NCBI RefSeq assembly: GCF_035918155.1
Contig: NZ_CP109327.1
Span: 8,618,001-8,682,000 of the forward strand
Source of the DNA: Streptomyces sp. NBC_01591
GTDB taxonomy: Bacteria; Actinomycetota; Actinomycetes; Streptomycetales; Streptomycetaceae
Length of the DNA: 64,000 nt
Direction of reading: 5' to 3'
Part shown: piece after piece, positions 26,156-35,799 of the stretch
Numbering within the stretch: position 1 is the first letter of the stretch
Layout: the number at the start of each line of letters is the position of its first letter
The notes under the pieces: generated by a model
What the model was told of the DNA's origin: nothing
Database searches by the model: none
The model's input: only the letters and a program-made list of their open reading frames with translations
Translations under genes and position numbers: made by a program

Positions 26156-28111
26156 TCAGCTGAACGTGATCGTCAGGTGGAGAGCGCCAGGGTGCGGGAT
26201 GCGGAGTAGGTGGGCGCGGCGGGTGGCGTCGCGCAGGAACGTGGTGGGGCCGCTGGTGAGGCTGGCGGCGCGTGGGGCATCCCACCGGATCAAGATCGTG
26301 GTGTCGCCACGGCGCACGGTAAGGCCGTCCGCGGCAGCCGAAGTCGCGCTGCCGTAGGCCGCCTCCGTGCCGTCGGTGAAGGTCACCTGGTCGGTCGGGT
26401 GCAGCACGAGCGGGATCAGTTCGCTCGCCGCCGAGCCGGCGGTCACGACGCGACGCACGGACTGCTGGGCGACAGTGACGTCGGTGGTGACCGCGGAGTC
26501 GGGGGTGCGATACTGGATGCAGAAGGGTTCGCCGGGGGAGAGGTCGCCGCCGGTCCAGGGCCGTGCGGTGGGCGCACCGGTGAAGTACTCGGCCGTCAGG
26601 TCGCTGTTGGCGTCGAGCCGGCCGCCGTCGAGCTCGGTGGCCCAGGAGTCGCCGTTGTTGAGTGAGTACACGACCATGCCTGCGTCGGGGTGCCACAGGA
26701 AGGTGAGGCCGGAGCGGACGAGGCTGGTGGCTCGGGTGCCGAAGAAGGTTCCCAGGTAGAGGCTGGGGCGCCGGATGAAGAGGAAGTCCTGTTTGGCGTC
26801 ACGGCGGAGTTCGACGAAGTTGTCCTGCCTCAGGTACGGCAGATCGGAGATCGCGTCGTTCTTCTCTGCACGGGTCGGGGACCCATCGCCGTAAGGGACG
26901 TGCGCGATGACGCGCGGGGAGGTCTTGCCGCGCTCCAGCACCGGCACGGGATTCGGATCCGCCGCCCAGGCGGCGCGTGCGTCCGCCCGGTCCTCACGGG
27001 CGGTGAAGAACGCCGCGAGCTCGGGTGTTTCAGGCACGAAGAGCGAGCCGAGGTGCGTGCGGTCGGGCTCCAGCATGACCCCGTCGTACGAGAGGGAGCT
27101 GGTGCGGGCGGAGGCGGCGACGTTGGTGAAGTAGCCCGATCCATCGGGCTCCCACACCAGGTTGTAGCCGAGCCAGGGGGCGAATTTGCGGGCCATGGAG
27201 AGCATGGCCGGATCGCCGGTGAGGTGATAGAGCTCGGCCATGTCCGGCAGCATGACATCGAAGTTGTAGCCGACATCCATGCCGCGTGGTTCGTAGAAGA
27301 AACCTTGTGGGCTCTGACCGCGGTCTGCGATGAAGGTGATGCGTTCTGCCAGCCGTGTCTGCAAAGCGGCATCGGGGTCCAGTTGCAGACTCAGAGTCGC
27401 GCCTGCGAGGCCGGCGATGTAGTGGTTGGTGTATCTCAGGGGGTTCTGCCAGACGGTGGTGTTGCCGGGGTCGAGGAACCACACCATCGCTCTGTGCACG
27501 GCGGTCCGGATCTCGGTCTGCCGCTCGGGCAGGGCCCCGGCCGTGCGCAGAACCTGCAGCGTCTTGCTCAGATACCCGAGTCCGAAACCGGTGGCCGCTC
27601 TGGAATATTCGGTGGGGCGGTACTCCGGCCATGAGCCGTTGTCGTGCTGCAGGCGCAGATAGTGCTGGAGCGCTGCGTCGAGGCGGGCCAGCAGTGCCGG
27701 GTCACCGGCGTACGGGTTCCAGGGCCGGGAGTTGGCGTAGAACCAGCTCAGCGTGTACACGTGCTCCTGGATCCGGGCGTTGTACGGCTCGTCCGGCGTG
27801 CGCCACCAGCCGCCCTTGAACCAGCCGTATGTGGCCGGGTCGGCATCCTCGATGTCGTTTGCCATCGGCGCGAGGGTCACCAGGTACGGCGCGTACCGCT
27901 GCTCCTCGGGGGCGAACAGCGTGCGGTCGGGGAGTCCCGGGGGCAGCGGGTCGAGGAGCCGCAGGGCGGTCGTCCCCTCGGTGGCGCCGGCGGGGCGGGC
28001 GGGCAGCGCGGTCAGCAGCGCTGCGGCGCCGGCAGCTCCGAGCAGCGCGCGGCGGCTGAGGCCGGGGAGTCCGGGCGCGGTGTGGATAGGTCTGTCGGTC
28101 GGGTGTCGCAC
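26156..28111 (-). CDS. Tat-exported toroid protein, probable polysaccharide-degrading enzyme
   Basis: The 651-residue product starts at GTG 28111 behind AAGGAG. It has a twin-arginine signal (LSRRALLGAAGAAALLTALP) with an AxA-like cleavage region near residue 43. The mature part begins with helices rich in aromatic residues (GWFKGGWWRTPDEPYNARIQ, LSWFYANSRPWNPYAGDPAL) and repeated helix pairs, as in alpha/alpha-toroid lyases and hydrolases. The C-terminal third is predicted beta-rich (HPDAGMVVYSLNNGD). I cannot name the exact CAZy family. Last in the operon after a GH5 gene, it most likely attacks an extracellular glycan whose products the ABC system imports. Confidence 0.7.
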   Translation of the reverse strand: MRHPTDRPIHTAPGLPGLSRRALLGAAGAAALLTALPARPAGATEGTTALRLLDPLPPGLPDRTLFAPEEQRYAPYLVTLAPMANDIEDADPATYGWFKGGWWRTPDEPYNARIQEHVYTLSWFYANSRPWNPYAGDPALLARLDAALQHYLRLQHDNGSWPEYRPTEYSRAATGFGLGYLSKTLQVLRTAGALPERQTEIRTAVHRAMVWFLDPGNTTVWQNPLRYTNHYIAGLAGATLSLQLDPDAALQTRLAERITFIADRGQSPQGFFYEPRGMDVGYNFDVMLPDMAELYHLTGDPAMLSMARKFAPWLGYNLVWEPDGSGYFTNVAASARTSSLSYDGVMLEPDRTHLGSLFVPETPELAAFFTAREDRADARAAWAADPNPVPVLERGKTSPRVIAHVPYGDGSPTRAEKNDAISDLPYLRQDNFVELRRDAKQDFLFIRRPSLYLGTFFGTRATSLVRSGLTFLWHPDAGMVVYSLNNGDSWATELDGGRLDANSDLTAEYFTGAPTARPWTGGDLSPGEPFCIQYRTPDSAVTTDVTVAQQSVRRVVTAGSAASELIPLVLHPTDQVTFTDGTEAAYGSATSAAADGLTVRRGDTTILIRWDAPRAASLTSGPTTFLRDATRRAHLLRIPHPGALHLTITFS

Positions 28112-28137
28112 TGGTGTCTCCTTCTGAAGAGGTGGTT

Positions 28138-29517
28138 TCAGCTGCGGGTGAATTCAGTGAGGAGTTCCGCCAGCGGCGTGCGAGGTATACAGGCGTCGAC
28201 GCGGAATGAGCCGGCCAGAGCTGCGATGCCGGCGTCGTCGACAGTGGCGAAGAGGGCGGCGAAGTCGGCGAGCATGGGCTCCCCGAGCAGAAGTTCACGG
28301 ACGAGCCTGCGCACGTACCAGCGCTGGCCGAAGGGCTGGGGGTCGAAGTCGGGGTACTCGGTGGCCATCAGCTCATCGAGCGGGGCGAGGGCGTGGCCGA
28401 TGCCCTCCTCGCCGGTGGACCAAGGCTCGGTGCCCAGCCGCTCCTTCTTCTCCCTGATCGGCTGCAGCAGCCGGGACCAGGGTGAGTCGGGGTCGAGGGA
28501 CACCAGCCCGGACAGATGGGTGTCCTTGTAGGTCCAGATGGACCAGTTCGCCCCGTGCTCACGGTAGATCTCCAGCTGATCGCGCAGTACGGCGTAGCGG
28601 TGCTTGTCGACTGCGGGGTCGCCGGAATAGACCGGCCCGAACTCGCCCACCCAGACTGGTGTGCCCGTTCTGCGGGAGTGCTCGGTTCGCTCCAGGAAGC
28701 GCTCCTCCAGCCAGCTGCGGTCGACATACTGTCCGCGTACTACGCCCGGGTACTCGGTCGCGTCACGGATTCCGGCGAGGGCGTAGTCGTGGGCGGAGTA
28801 CACGGTGTTGTCGAATCCACTGCCGATGGCATCGAAGTCGTTGGCGTAGCGGTTGCCGTCGAGGAAGATCACATGGTCCGGGTCTATGGCCCGTACGGCG
28901 TCGACGAGTCGGCGGTAGAACGGACCGATCACCTCGCCGGTGGGATCGCCGGGCTCGTTGAGCAGGTTGAACCCGGCTACCTCGGGCCGGCCCCGGAACC
29001 GGTCCGCAAGCGCCTCCCAGATGGCCACCACTCGGTCCTGGAAGTGGCGGTGGCGCCACAGCCAGGCATGGTGGCTCGGATTGTCGCTGTGCTCGGACTG
29101 GTTCTGAAAGCCTGGTGCGGCATGCAGGTCGATGATGGTGTAGATGCCGTGCCGGGCGCAGGCGTCGATGGCGGTAGTGAGCCGCCGTATTCCGTCCTCC
29201 TTGATGTCGAACGGGTTGGCATCGTCGGAGAGGTGCCGGTAATTGACCGCAATGCGAACGCAGTTGAGTCCGGTGCGGGCGATCAGCGCTGCATCGGCGT
29301 CGGTGAAGAACTCGTCCAGGATGAGGTCGAACAGCCGGTCGGCCTTTTCTGCGCCCATGGAATGCCGCAGCGCGTCCCTGGCCTGGTGCTCGGCGCCGGG
29401 GAAGCCGTTGAGGAAGTTCTCCATCATCATCCAGCCGCCGAGCCCGGTGCCGCGCAGAGTCACTGGATTTCCGGACGGGGTGACGAACCGGTCACCGGAT
29501 ACTGTGAGCATTTCCAT
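28138..29517 (-). CDS. GH5-type glycoside hydrolase
   Basis: The 459-residue protein folds as a GH5 barrel: GTGLGGWMMMENFLNG at the N-terminus, IIDLHAAPGFQNQ, the acid/base Glu in FNLLNEPGDPTG (about residue 193) and the nucleophile Glu in PVWVGEFGPVYSG (about 307). There is no signal peptide, so it probably acts inside the cell on imported oligosaccharides, or leaves by another route. ATG 29517 lies 2 bp after the upstream permease stop. A C-terminal stretch after about residue 380 is helical and not part of the barrel. Confidence 0.88.
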   Translation of the reverse strand: MEMLTVSGDRFVTPSGNPVTLRGTGLGGWMMMENFLNGFPGAEHQARDALRHSMGAEKADRLFDLILDEFFTDADAALIARTGLNCVRIAVNYRHLSDDANPFDIKEDGIRRLTTAIDACARHGIYTIIDLHAAPGFQNQSEHSDNPSHHAWLWRHRHFQDRVVAIWEALADRFRGRPEVAGFNLLNEPGDPTGEVIGPFYRRLVDAVRAIDPDHVIFLDGNRYANDFDAIGSGFDNTVYSAHDYALAGIRDATEYPGVVRGQYVDRSWLEERFLERTEHSRRTGTPVWVGEFGPVYSGDPAVDKHRYAVLRDQLEIYREHGANWSIWTYKDTHLSGLVSLDPDSPWSRLLQPIREKKERLGTEPWSTGEEGIGHALAPLDELMATEYPDFDPQPFGQRWYVRRLVRELLLGEPMLADFAALFATVDDAGIAALAGSFRVDACIPRTPLAELLTEFTRS

Positions 29518-29519
29518 GA

Positions 29520-30392
29520 CTAACCCTTCAGACCACTGTTGACGATTGACTTGATGAACCAGCGCTGGGCCACCAGGAATACCGCGAGAACCGGAATGAC
29601 CGTGAGCGTGCTGGCCGCGAGCTGCACATTCCAGACCGGGGCTCCAAAGTTGTCCACGATCTGGGTGAGCGCTACCGGCAGGGTGAACATCTCCGGGCTG
29701 CGCAGGAACACCAGCGGTTCCAGGAAGGAGTTCCAGCTGTGCAGGAAGGAGAGCAGTGCCACCGCTGAGAGCGAAGGTCCGGCCAGCGGGAGCGCGATCC
29801 GGAAGAACAGCCCGAAACGCCCCAGACCGTCGAGCCTTCCGCTCTCCTCCAGCTCGGCCGGCAGGCCAAGGAAGAACTGGCGCATGACGAAGGTGCCGAA
29901 GACCGAGTTGCTGCCGAACACGGCCGGAATGATCAGCGGCCAGTGCGTGTCGGTCCAGCCGATCTCGGAGAACAGCCGGAACAGCGGAACGATGATGACC
30001 TCGCTCGGCATCAGCAATGCGGTGAGCAGGAGGACGAACATGGTGCCGCCGCCGATGAGGCGGACCCGGGCGAAGGCGTAACCGGCCATGGCCGAGACCA
30101 CGACGCTGCCGACACACACCAACGCCGCGATATAGAGACTGTTGAAGTACTGACGGCCGAAGGGCTGGTAATCGGTGATACGGGCGTAGTTGTCCCACCG
30201 CCAGTCGCTCGGGAGCAGCGAGGGCGGATAGGAAAAGATCTCCGAGATCGGTTTGAGGGAGCTGCTCACCATCCACAGCAGGGGCAGGAGGAACGGCACC
30301 GCGAGGGCCACCATCAGTACGTACAGCAGGATCCGCCCGAATGCGGGCTTCCGAGCCCTGCGTCGGAACAGGGCCAAGGGGTTACTGCTCAT
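29520..30392 (-). CDS. Carbohydrate ABC transporter permease (MalG type)
   Basis: The 290-residue protein has six predicted transmembrane helices starting at LLYVLMVALAVPFLLPLLWM. It carries the cytoplasmic EAA loop ESGRLDGLGRFGLFFRIALP (about residues 195-214) that docks the ATPase. Its start lies inside the end of the partner permease gene (11-bp overlap). No ATPase gene is encoded here; Streptomyces systems commonly share the MsiK ATPase encoded elsewhere, which is the likely partner. Confidence 0.92.
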   Translation of the reverse strand: MSSNPLALFRRRARKPAFGRILLYVLMVALAVPFLLPLLWMVSSSLKPISEIFSYPPSLLPSDWRWDNYARITDYQPFGRQYFNSLYIAALVCVGSVVVSAMAGYAFARVRLIGGGTMFVLLLTALLMPSEVIIVPLFRLFSEIGWTDTHWPLIIPAVFGSNSVFGTFVMRQFFLGLPAELEESGRLDGLGRFGLFFRIALPLAGPSLSAVALLSFLHSWNSFLEPLVFLRSPEMFTLPVALTQIVDNFGAPVWNVQLAASTLTVIPVLAVFLVAQRWFIKSIVNSGLKG

Positions 30393-31359
30393 GGAACACC
30401 CACTTCTTGCGCAACCACCACTGCACGACGGTCAGGACCAGGACAGCGAGGAAGAGCAGTACCGCGAGGGCACTCGCGTAGCCGAGGTCGAAGAACTTGA
30501 ATGCCTGCAGATAGACGTAGTAGGCGAGTACGGTCGTGGCGTTACCCGGACCGCCGCCGGTCAGCACCATGACCTGGCCGAAGACCTGAAGCGAGCCGAT
30601 CACCGTGACGATCGCGGCCAGCAGCATGGTCGGGCTGATCATCGGCAGGGTGATCCGGCGGAATATGGTCCAGGGAGGGGCGCCGTCGACCCTTGCCGCC
30701 TCCCGCAGCTCCGTGGGGACGCTTTGCAGGGCGGCCAGAAAGAGCACCATGTTCACGCCCACACCTTTGAGGACCTGCACCAGGATCACCGAGAACATCG
30801 CGGTGTCCGGCTCGCGCAGCCAGTTGGGACCATCGGCGCCGACCATGCGTATGAGCAGGTTGAGGCCGCCGTCCTTGCTGAGCAGGAAGCTCCATACGAT
30901 GGTCCACGCGATGACCGACACGACGGTCGGGGAGAAGAAGATCGCGCGGAACACTATGGTGCCGCGCAGCCCCTGGTCCAGCAGCACGGCGAGCAGCAGG
31001 GCGAGGCAGATGTTGAGCGGCACCAGACCCAGGGAGAACACGGCCGTGTTCTGAGCCACCTCAATCGCGAGCGGGTCGTCGAGCAGCTTCCGGTAATTGT
31101 CACCGCCGATGAAGCTGATATCGCCGGTGAGATTGTTGTACTTCGTAAAGCTGTAGTAGACGACGGCTATGAGGGGCCCCAGCACGAAAGCGGCGAATCC
31201 CACCATCTGCGGGGCGATGAGTACGTACCCGGCGAGCATGTCCCGCCGACGCCACCGCGGGGTCCGTTGCCGCCCGCCCCGGCGGGCCGGCCGCACCTTG
31301 AGAGGCACGGTGGCCCGCCGGGACACGGCAGGGGTCGGGGCCTTCTTTGTCAGGCTCAC
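30382..31359 (-). CDS. Carbohydrate ABC transporter permease (MalF type)
   Basis: GTG 31359 overlaps the binding-protein stop as GTGA, giving 325 residues. A basic N-terminal tail (TPAVSRRATVPLKVRPARRG) precedes six membrane helices and the EAA loop REAARVDGAPPWTIFRRITL (about residues 213-232). It forms the heterodimeric channel with the MalG-type permease encoded next. Confidence 0.92.
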   Translation of the reverse strand: MSLTKKAPTPAVSRRATVPLKVRPARRGGRQRTPRWRRRDMLAGYVLIAPQMVGFAAFVLGPLIAVVYYSFTKYNNLTGDISFIGGDNYRKLLDDPLAIEVAQNTAVFSLGLVPLNICLALLLAVLLDQGLRGTIVFRAIFFSPTVVSVIAWTIVWSFLLSKDGGLNLLIRMVGADGPNWLREPDTAMFSVILVQVLKGVGVNMVLFLAALQSVPTELREAARVDGAPPWTIFRRITLPMISPTMLLAAIVTVIGSLQVFGQVMVLTGGGPGNATTVLAYYVYLQAFKFFDLGYASALAVLLFLAVLVLTVVQWWLRKKWVFHEQ

Positions 31360-32651
31360 GATCCGGCCTGCAGCAGGGGCTCGATGGCGGTACAGACGGC
31401 ACGGGTGACCTTGTGCGTATCGGCCTTCGGCTTCCATGCCGCGTCGAGGGCCGCCCGCGTCTTCTCGTTCAGCTCGGCGTACCCGCTATGGCCGGGGCGC
31501 ACCGTACCGGACTTAAGCGAATCGATGATGCTCTCTTGGAGCTGGTCCTTGCTGAGCAGCGGGTTGGTTCTGGCAAGGGTCTCGGCCGTCAGCAGTGAGG
31601 CGCGCGGCGGCGGGAAGAACTGGGCAAGTTCGGCGGTGTTCTTCTTGTCGGTGGCGAAGAGGAAGAACTGTTTGGCCAGTTCCTGGTTCTTGGCCTTGGC
31701 GAAGACGGCCAGGCCGGCCTGCCCGATCACCTGGTGAGCTCCGGCCGGTCCGGACGGCAGCGGTACGACGCCCCACTTCCACGAGACGTCGGCGAGCGGG
31801 CCGGCCTTGCTGACCTGGGTAATGATCATGCCGCTTTCGCCGGAGAAGAAGTCTGCCTGCTCTCCGGGCCCCGGCGTACTCCGGTCGGTGAAGGCCATCT
31901 TCCGGAAGAAGTCAATCGCGTCGACCATCTTCCCGTCGGAGAACCCGCAGTCGTTGTCGGACGTCCACGGTGCCGCCCCGTACGCGCTCATGATCGGATA
32001 GAGCCGGTCCCAGTGCTTGTAGTCGAAATCGTGGACGAGCAGGCCGAACCGTGCAGTCTTGGCATCGGTGACCTTCCTGGCCGCGGCGGCGAGCGCGTCC
32101 CATGTCCAGGCGTCTTCGGAGGCGAGCTTGGCCGGATCGTCCGCGTCGGCCTTGGCCAGGGCGTCGGCGTTGTAGAAGACCGCGAGGGGCGAGCTGGAGA
32201 ACGGGTACGCGTAGAGCGATTTGCCGCGCCGCCACTGGCTGAGCAGCGCCGGCTCCAAGTCGTTGTATCCGTAGCCGCTCTCCGCCTTCATGGCCGGAGC
32301 CATGTCGACGAGCGTGTCGGCCTCGATGAAGTCGGCCGCGTTCGTTTCCAGAATCCAGCCCAGGTCGGGCGGGTTGCCCGAGGCGAGCTGAGTGGTCAGC
32401 GCGGTGGTGTAGTCCATGGGGTTGAGCGATTCGAACTTGATGCTCTTCACCTTCGGGTTACTGGCTTTGAAGGCGTCCGCGATGCTGTTCAGCAGCGCCA
32501 GATGCTCCTTCACCGCCGTCCACACGGCGATGCGCAGGTTGCCGTCGTCGGCTCCCGACCGACCGCCGCCGTTGCCGCAGCCGGCGGTGAGGGCAGCGGT
32601 CGCGGCTGCGGCCGCGGTCGCCGCGAGGACGGAGCGTCTCGATGGGTTCAT
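31356..32651 (-). CDS. Sugar-binding lipoprotein of an ABC importer
   Basis: The 431-residue protein has a lipoprotein signal with an Arg pair (NPSRRSVLAATAAAAATAAL) and lipobox LTAGC, so the mature protein is anchored outside the membrane at Cys25. The body is a family-1 solute-binding fold (NLRIAVWTAVKEHLALLNSI; GNPPDLGWILETNAADFI; YAYPFSSSPLAVFYNADALA). AAGGAG precedes ATG 32651. It captures the sugar for the two permeases downstream. The ligand cannot be read off. Confidence 0.92.
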   Translation of the reverse strand: MNPSRRSVLAATAAAAATAALTAGCGNGGGRSGADDGNLRIAVWTAVKEHLALLNSIADAFKASNPKVKSIKFESLNPMDYTTALTTQLASGNPPDLGWILETNAADFIEADTLVDMAPAMKAESGYGYNDLEPALLSQWRRGKSLYAYPFSSSPLAVFYNADALAKADADDPAKLASEDAWTWDALAAAARKVTDAKTARFGLLVHDFDYKHWDRLYPIMSAYGAAPWTSDNDCGFSDGKMVDAIDFFRKMAFTDRSTPGPGEQADFFSGESGMIITQVSKAGPLADVSWKWGVVPLPSGPAGAHQVIGQAGLAVFAKAKNQELAKQFFLFATDKKNTAELAQFFPPPRASLLTAETLARTNPLLSKDQLQESIIDSLKSGTVRPGHSGYAELNEKTRAALDAAWKPKADTHKVTRAVCTAIEPLLQAGS

Positions 32652-32675
32652 TGCTGTACTCCTTGCGATGATTGG

Positions 32676-34271
32676 CTAGTAACCCGCTATTCGCGGCCAC
32701 TGCAGCTCGACCCCGTCGCCGGTGAGACGGTCCTGGAAGTCGGCCAGGAGGCCGGGCGTGTTTCTGACGGCGCGCGGGGAGACCCGGCGCTCCAGGCAGA
32801 AGGCGGCCAGTGCACCGGCCGCCTCGCCGACGTTCCACTCGACGGGGTGCAGGCGGTAGCACCCATTGGTGATGTGTGTCGTGCCGATGTTCTTGGAGGC
32901 GGGGAGCAGGTTTTCCACCCGCTGTGGGAGCAGCGCACCCAGCGGGATCCGGAACGGGCAGCACGCCACATCGAGGTAGTTGTCGCCGCCGGTGGTGGGG
33001 TGCAGGTCAATGCGGTACATGCCGATGCCCACCGTGTCGGGATACTCCACGGCACCCTTGTCGCCCCGTAACGCGATGGACAGGTCCTGTTCGACGACCG
33101 TGTATTCGGCGCGGATACGCCGTGACTCGCGGATATACGGTGCCTGTGCCAGACCGTCGGCCGAGCCAGTGATATCGCCGCGCAGCCGCAGACCGGGGAA
33201 GCCGGTGCCGCCGTCGGGCCGTGGAGCCTCGGTCTGCAGCCAGTACAGGTACGCGAAGGACAGTTCGCGAGCGGCCGCGAGGTGCTGCGCGGCATCAGGT
33301 ACGTCGTAGACTGGACCTGCCAGGTAATCGATCATCGGCCAGTTGACCAGCGTGATGTCGCTACTGTACGCGCCGTCGGTGAAGTTGCGCCGTGCCGCGA
33401 TACGCCGGAACGTCCACAGGTTGCTGTCGCCGGCGCTGAGCCGCTGGTCCGCGACGACGGCCAGCGGGTCGTCGTCGGGATTCGGGGTGAAGCTGCGCTC
33501 GACGATCTCCTTGGTCCGTGGGTGAGGCGCGCTCAGGGAGAGCATCGGGCCGCCCCAGAAGTCCGGCTGGTAGGTGCGCCAGAAGTCGTATCGGACCGGT
33601 TTGTCGATCGTGTGATCGCCGTCCACATGGTCCAGCGCGAAGCAGACCGAGGCGGCTTGCATGTTCAAGGGCTGCGCCGTGCCCGGGGCGCTCGGCTCAC
33701 CGGTCTCGGACTGCGCCTCGAAGCCGGTGACGTACTCGGTACCGGTGAGAGGTAGCAGCTCGCCGGTCTCCGTCGCGTCGAGAATGTACGGTGCGGCGAT
33801 GGTGATCTCGTCGCCATCTCCGCAGTGCCCCACCGTCACGGCACAGACCCGGTCGCCGTCGGTCTCGGCGGACACCGGTCGGTACGGCTGCAGCACGCGC
33901 AACCGCCCGCTGCCCCGGTACGGCGCGAGCATTGCCTCGATGACCGCCACTGCCACCTGCGGCTCGTGGCAGAGCCGACTGACGTGTCCGGCCCCCGGGT
34001 TGAGGTGGCGCCAGGCCCGGGACCGCTCGGTCAGCGGGTAGTGCTGGCGGTAGTAGTCGCGGATTCCGTCCCGCAGTGCCCGGTAGCCGGCGGTCACACC
34101 GAACTGCTCCACCCAGCTGGGCTCGTCCGGTGGGACGGCCTGGCTCGTCAGCTGGCCACCCAGCCAGTCGTACTCCTCGGTGAGCACTACCCGCCGGCCG
34201 GCGCGCAGGGCGGCCAATGCCGCTGCCACTCCGCCGAGCCCTCCGCCGATGACGAGGATCTCCGTTTCCAT
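32676..34271 (-). CDS. FAD-dependent oxidoreductase (PF12831-like)
   Basis: ATG 34271 behind AAAGGAA gives 531 residues beginning METEILVIGGGLGGVAAALA, a classic GxGxxG FAD-binding fold, followed by EYDWLGGQLTSQAVPPDEP and the ILDATETGELLPLTG motif typical of this family. C-terminal FAD contact is seen in ASKNIGTTHITNGCYRLHPV. Members occur in polysaccharide and glycoside utilisation loci, where some oxidise sugar hydroxyls before cleavage. A comparable role here is inference from context. No signal peptide is visible. Confidence 0.85.
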   Translation of the reverse strand: METEILVIGGGLGGVAAALAALRAGRRVVLTEEYDWLGGQLTSQAVPPDEPSWVEQFGVTAGYRALRDGIRDYYRQHYPLTERSRAWRHLNPGAGHVSRLCHEPQVAVAVIEAMLAPYRGSGRLRVLQPYRPVSAETDGDRVCAVTVGHCGDGDEITIAAPYILDATETGELLPLTGTEYVTGFEAQSETGEPSAPGTAQPLNMQAASVCFALDHVDGDHTIDKPVRYDFWRTYQPDFWGGPMLSLSAPHPRTKEIVERSFTPNPDDDPLAVVADQRLSAGDSNLWTFRRIAARRNFTDGAYSSDITLVNWPMIDYLAGPVYDVPDAAQHLAAARELSFAYLYWLQTEAPRPDGGTGFPGLRLRGDITGSADGLAQAPYIRESRRIRAEYTVVEQDLSIALRGDKGAVEYPDTVGIGMYRIDLHPTTGGDNYLDVACCPFRIPLGALLPQRVENLLPASKNIGTTHITNGCYRLHPVEWNVGEAAGALAAFCLERRVSPRAVRNTPGLLADFQDRLTGDGVELQWPRIAGY

Positions 34272-34282
34272 CCACGTTCCTT

Positions 34283-35335
34283 TCACTGTGCGGGTGCGGG
34301 CGCCAGGGTGGCGCCGGTGACGAGTTCGCAGGGCAGCAGTAGCTGCGGGGTGTCCGCGGTGCCTTGGAGGAGGTCGGTCAGCAGCGCGATGGACTGTCGG
34401 CCCATCTCCTCTCTCGGGATCTTGAATCCGGTGAAGTCCACATCGGCAGGTACGGGCGTGGTCGGATCGCCGAGAGTCAGGACCGACAGGTCCTCCGGTA
34501 CGGCCAGGCCGCGCCGACGCGCGGAAGCGACCAGATCCGCAGCGGTGGCGAAGTCTTCGACCAGGACTACCGTTGCGCGTGAGGCCAGCAACGCCGACAG
34601 CAACTCGTCGGGTTCGCGTCCGGGAGACAGCTCGTCGAGCGCGATGAGGACGCCGGGCCCCGGTGCCGCCTGGGTGGCCTGCAGAAAGCCTTTCCGACGG
34701 TCTGCGGAGGACTCCACGTCGGTGGGGAGTCCGAGGTATGCCACGCGACGGTGGCCGCGGGTCACCGCCAGCTCGACGAGGCGGCTGACGGCCGTCGCGT
34801 AATCGGCGCCCACGTGAGGCACCGGGCCTCCGGCGTCATCGCGCCGGCCAACTGCCACGAAGGGGTATCCGTCGGCGACCATCCGCCTCAGGTCGTCGCG
34901 GTCGAGCGACCGGCCGAGCAGCAGGCAGCCGTCCGCCAGCCGGAGCCGATTGTCGCCCTCGAAGACACGCCGCCGACCGCCCGTCACTGATGTGCTGGTG
35001 AGCAACAGCAGGTCGCAGCCGACCTGTTCGGCCGCGCCCTCGATACCGACCAGGAACGGGTGGTAGAAGTCGCTGGTGGCGCTGGGGAAGACCGCCTCAT
35101 AGGTGAAGACGCCCAGTATGCGGTTGCGTTTGTCAGCCAGCCGTCGTGCCACTGGATCGGGCACGTACCCGGATTCCCGGATCACCTTCAACACGCGCTC
35201 GCGGGTCTCCTCGGGAATCCGGATATCCGCGTCGGCCCGACCGTTGAGCACCAGCGACACGGTCGGCTGACTCACCCCGGCCAGCTTGGCAATGTCCCGC
35301 TGCGTGATCCGCCGCGCAGGGCGACCAATTGTCAC
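34283..35335 (-). CDS. LacI-family regulator of the carbohydrate operon
   Basis: The 350-residue protein starts at GTG 35335. Its HTH (TQRDIAKLAGVSQPTVSLVL, about residues 11-30) and hinge helix (VARRLADKRNRILGVFTYEA region) are canonical, followed by a periplasmic-binding-protein-like ligand domain. It is the first gene of the operon and lies 11 bp before the oxidoreductase gene. Two copies of one palindrome upstream are its probable operators, so it should repress itself and all six downstream genes until the glycan product binds. Confidence 0.93.
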   Translation of the reverse strand: MTIGRPARRITQRDIAKLAGVSQPTVSLVLNGRADADIRIPEETRERVLKVIRESGYVPDPVARRLADKRNRILGVFTYEAVFPSATSDFYHPFLVGIEGAAEQVGCDLLLLTSTSVTGGRRRVFEGDNRLRLADGCLLLGRSLDRDDLRRMVADGYPFVAVGRRDDAGGPVPHVGADYATAVSRLVELAVTRGHRRVAYLGLPTDVESSADRRKGFLQATQAAPGPGVLIALDELSPGREPDELLSALLASRATVVLVEDFATAADLVASARRRGLAVPEDLSVLTLGDPTTPVPADVDFTGFKIPREEMGRQSIALLTDLLQGTADTPQLLLPCELVTGATLAPAPAQ

Positions 35336-35346
35336 TTGAGCCTCCG

Positions 35347-35433
35347 CTAATACGAATTATCTCGCCTCGGGATCAGTGTGAACCCTGTGTTTCAAACACG
35401 TCAAGACTTGGGGGCGCTGATAATGCGAATTAG
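35347..35433. promoter_or_regulatory. Paired LacI-type operators
   Basis: CTAATACGAATTATC at 35347-35361 and GATAATGCGAATTAG at 35419-35433 are the two orientations of one near-palindrome with a central CG, TAAT-n-CG-n-ATTA, the usual LacI-family operator form. Their centres are 72 bp apart, about seven helical turns, which would suit DNA looping by a tetramer. Their AT richness makes them conspicuous. Confidence 0.8.
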
Positions 35434-35799
35434 TAAGTCGGGCGTCAACAGCTTCCGTTGGCAGCAGCTGAGCCGGGGGCGGGCCAGAGCGCCGGAGTGT
35501 TCCGTGGATGTCTGATTCGTTCCCGGGATGTCGTGGAGGGCGAGGGTGATTTCGCGGGTGAGGGATCCACGCCCCGGTGGTGAAGAGGCGCTTGAGCGCG
35601 TCGTAGCGGCTGATGCCCCACTTGGTCACAACCGGAACGGAACCCGTGGACACTCTGGTCAGACCAGCGGATGACCCCTGCCCGCACCCGGCCAACGGCA
35701 CCGAACGCCGCCCTGCACAGCCTCAGGAAACCACTTCAAACCGGACCGGTAAATCGAGGCTCAGGCGACCGGGAAGCCAGACGGTGTTCACCGCGTCGG
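35434..35799. other. Non-coding or degraded stretch
   Basis: On the minus strand a piece reading PVVTKWGISRYDALKRLFTT GA (35580-35650) looks protein-like but has no continuation and no family I can name. Otherwise nothing is seen between the operators and the MBL-fold fragment. Confidence 0.4.
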
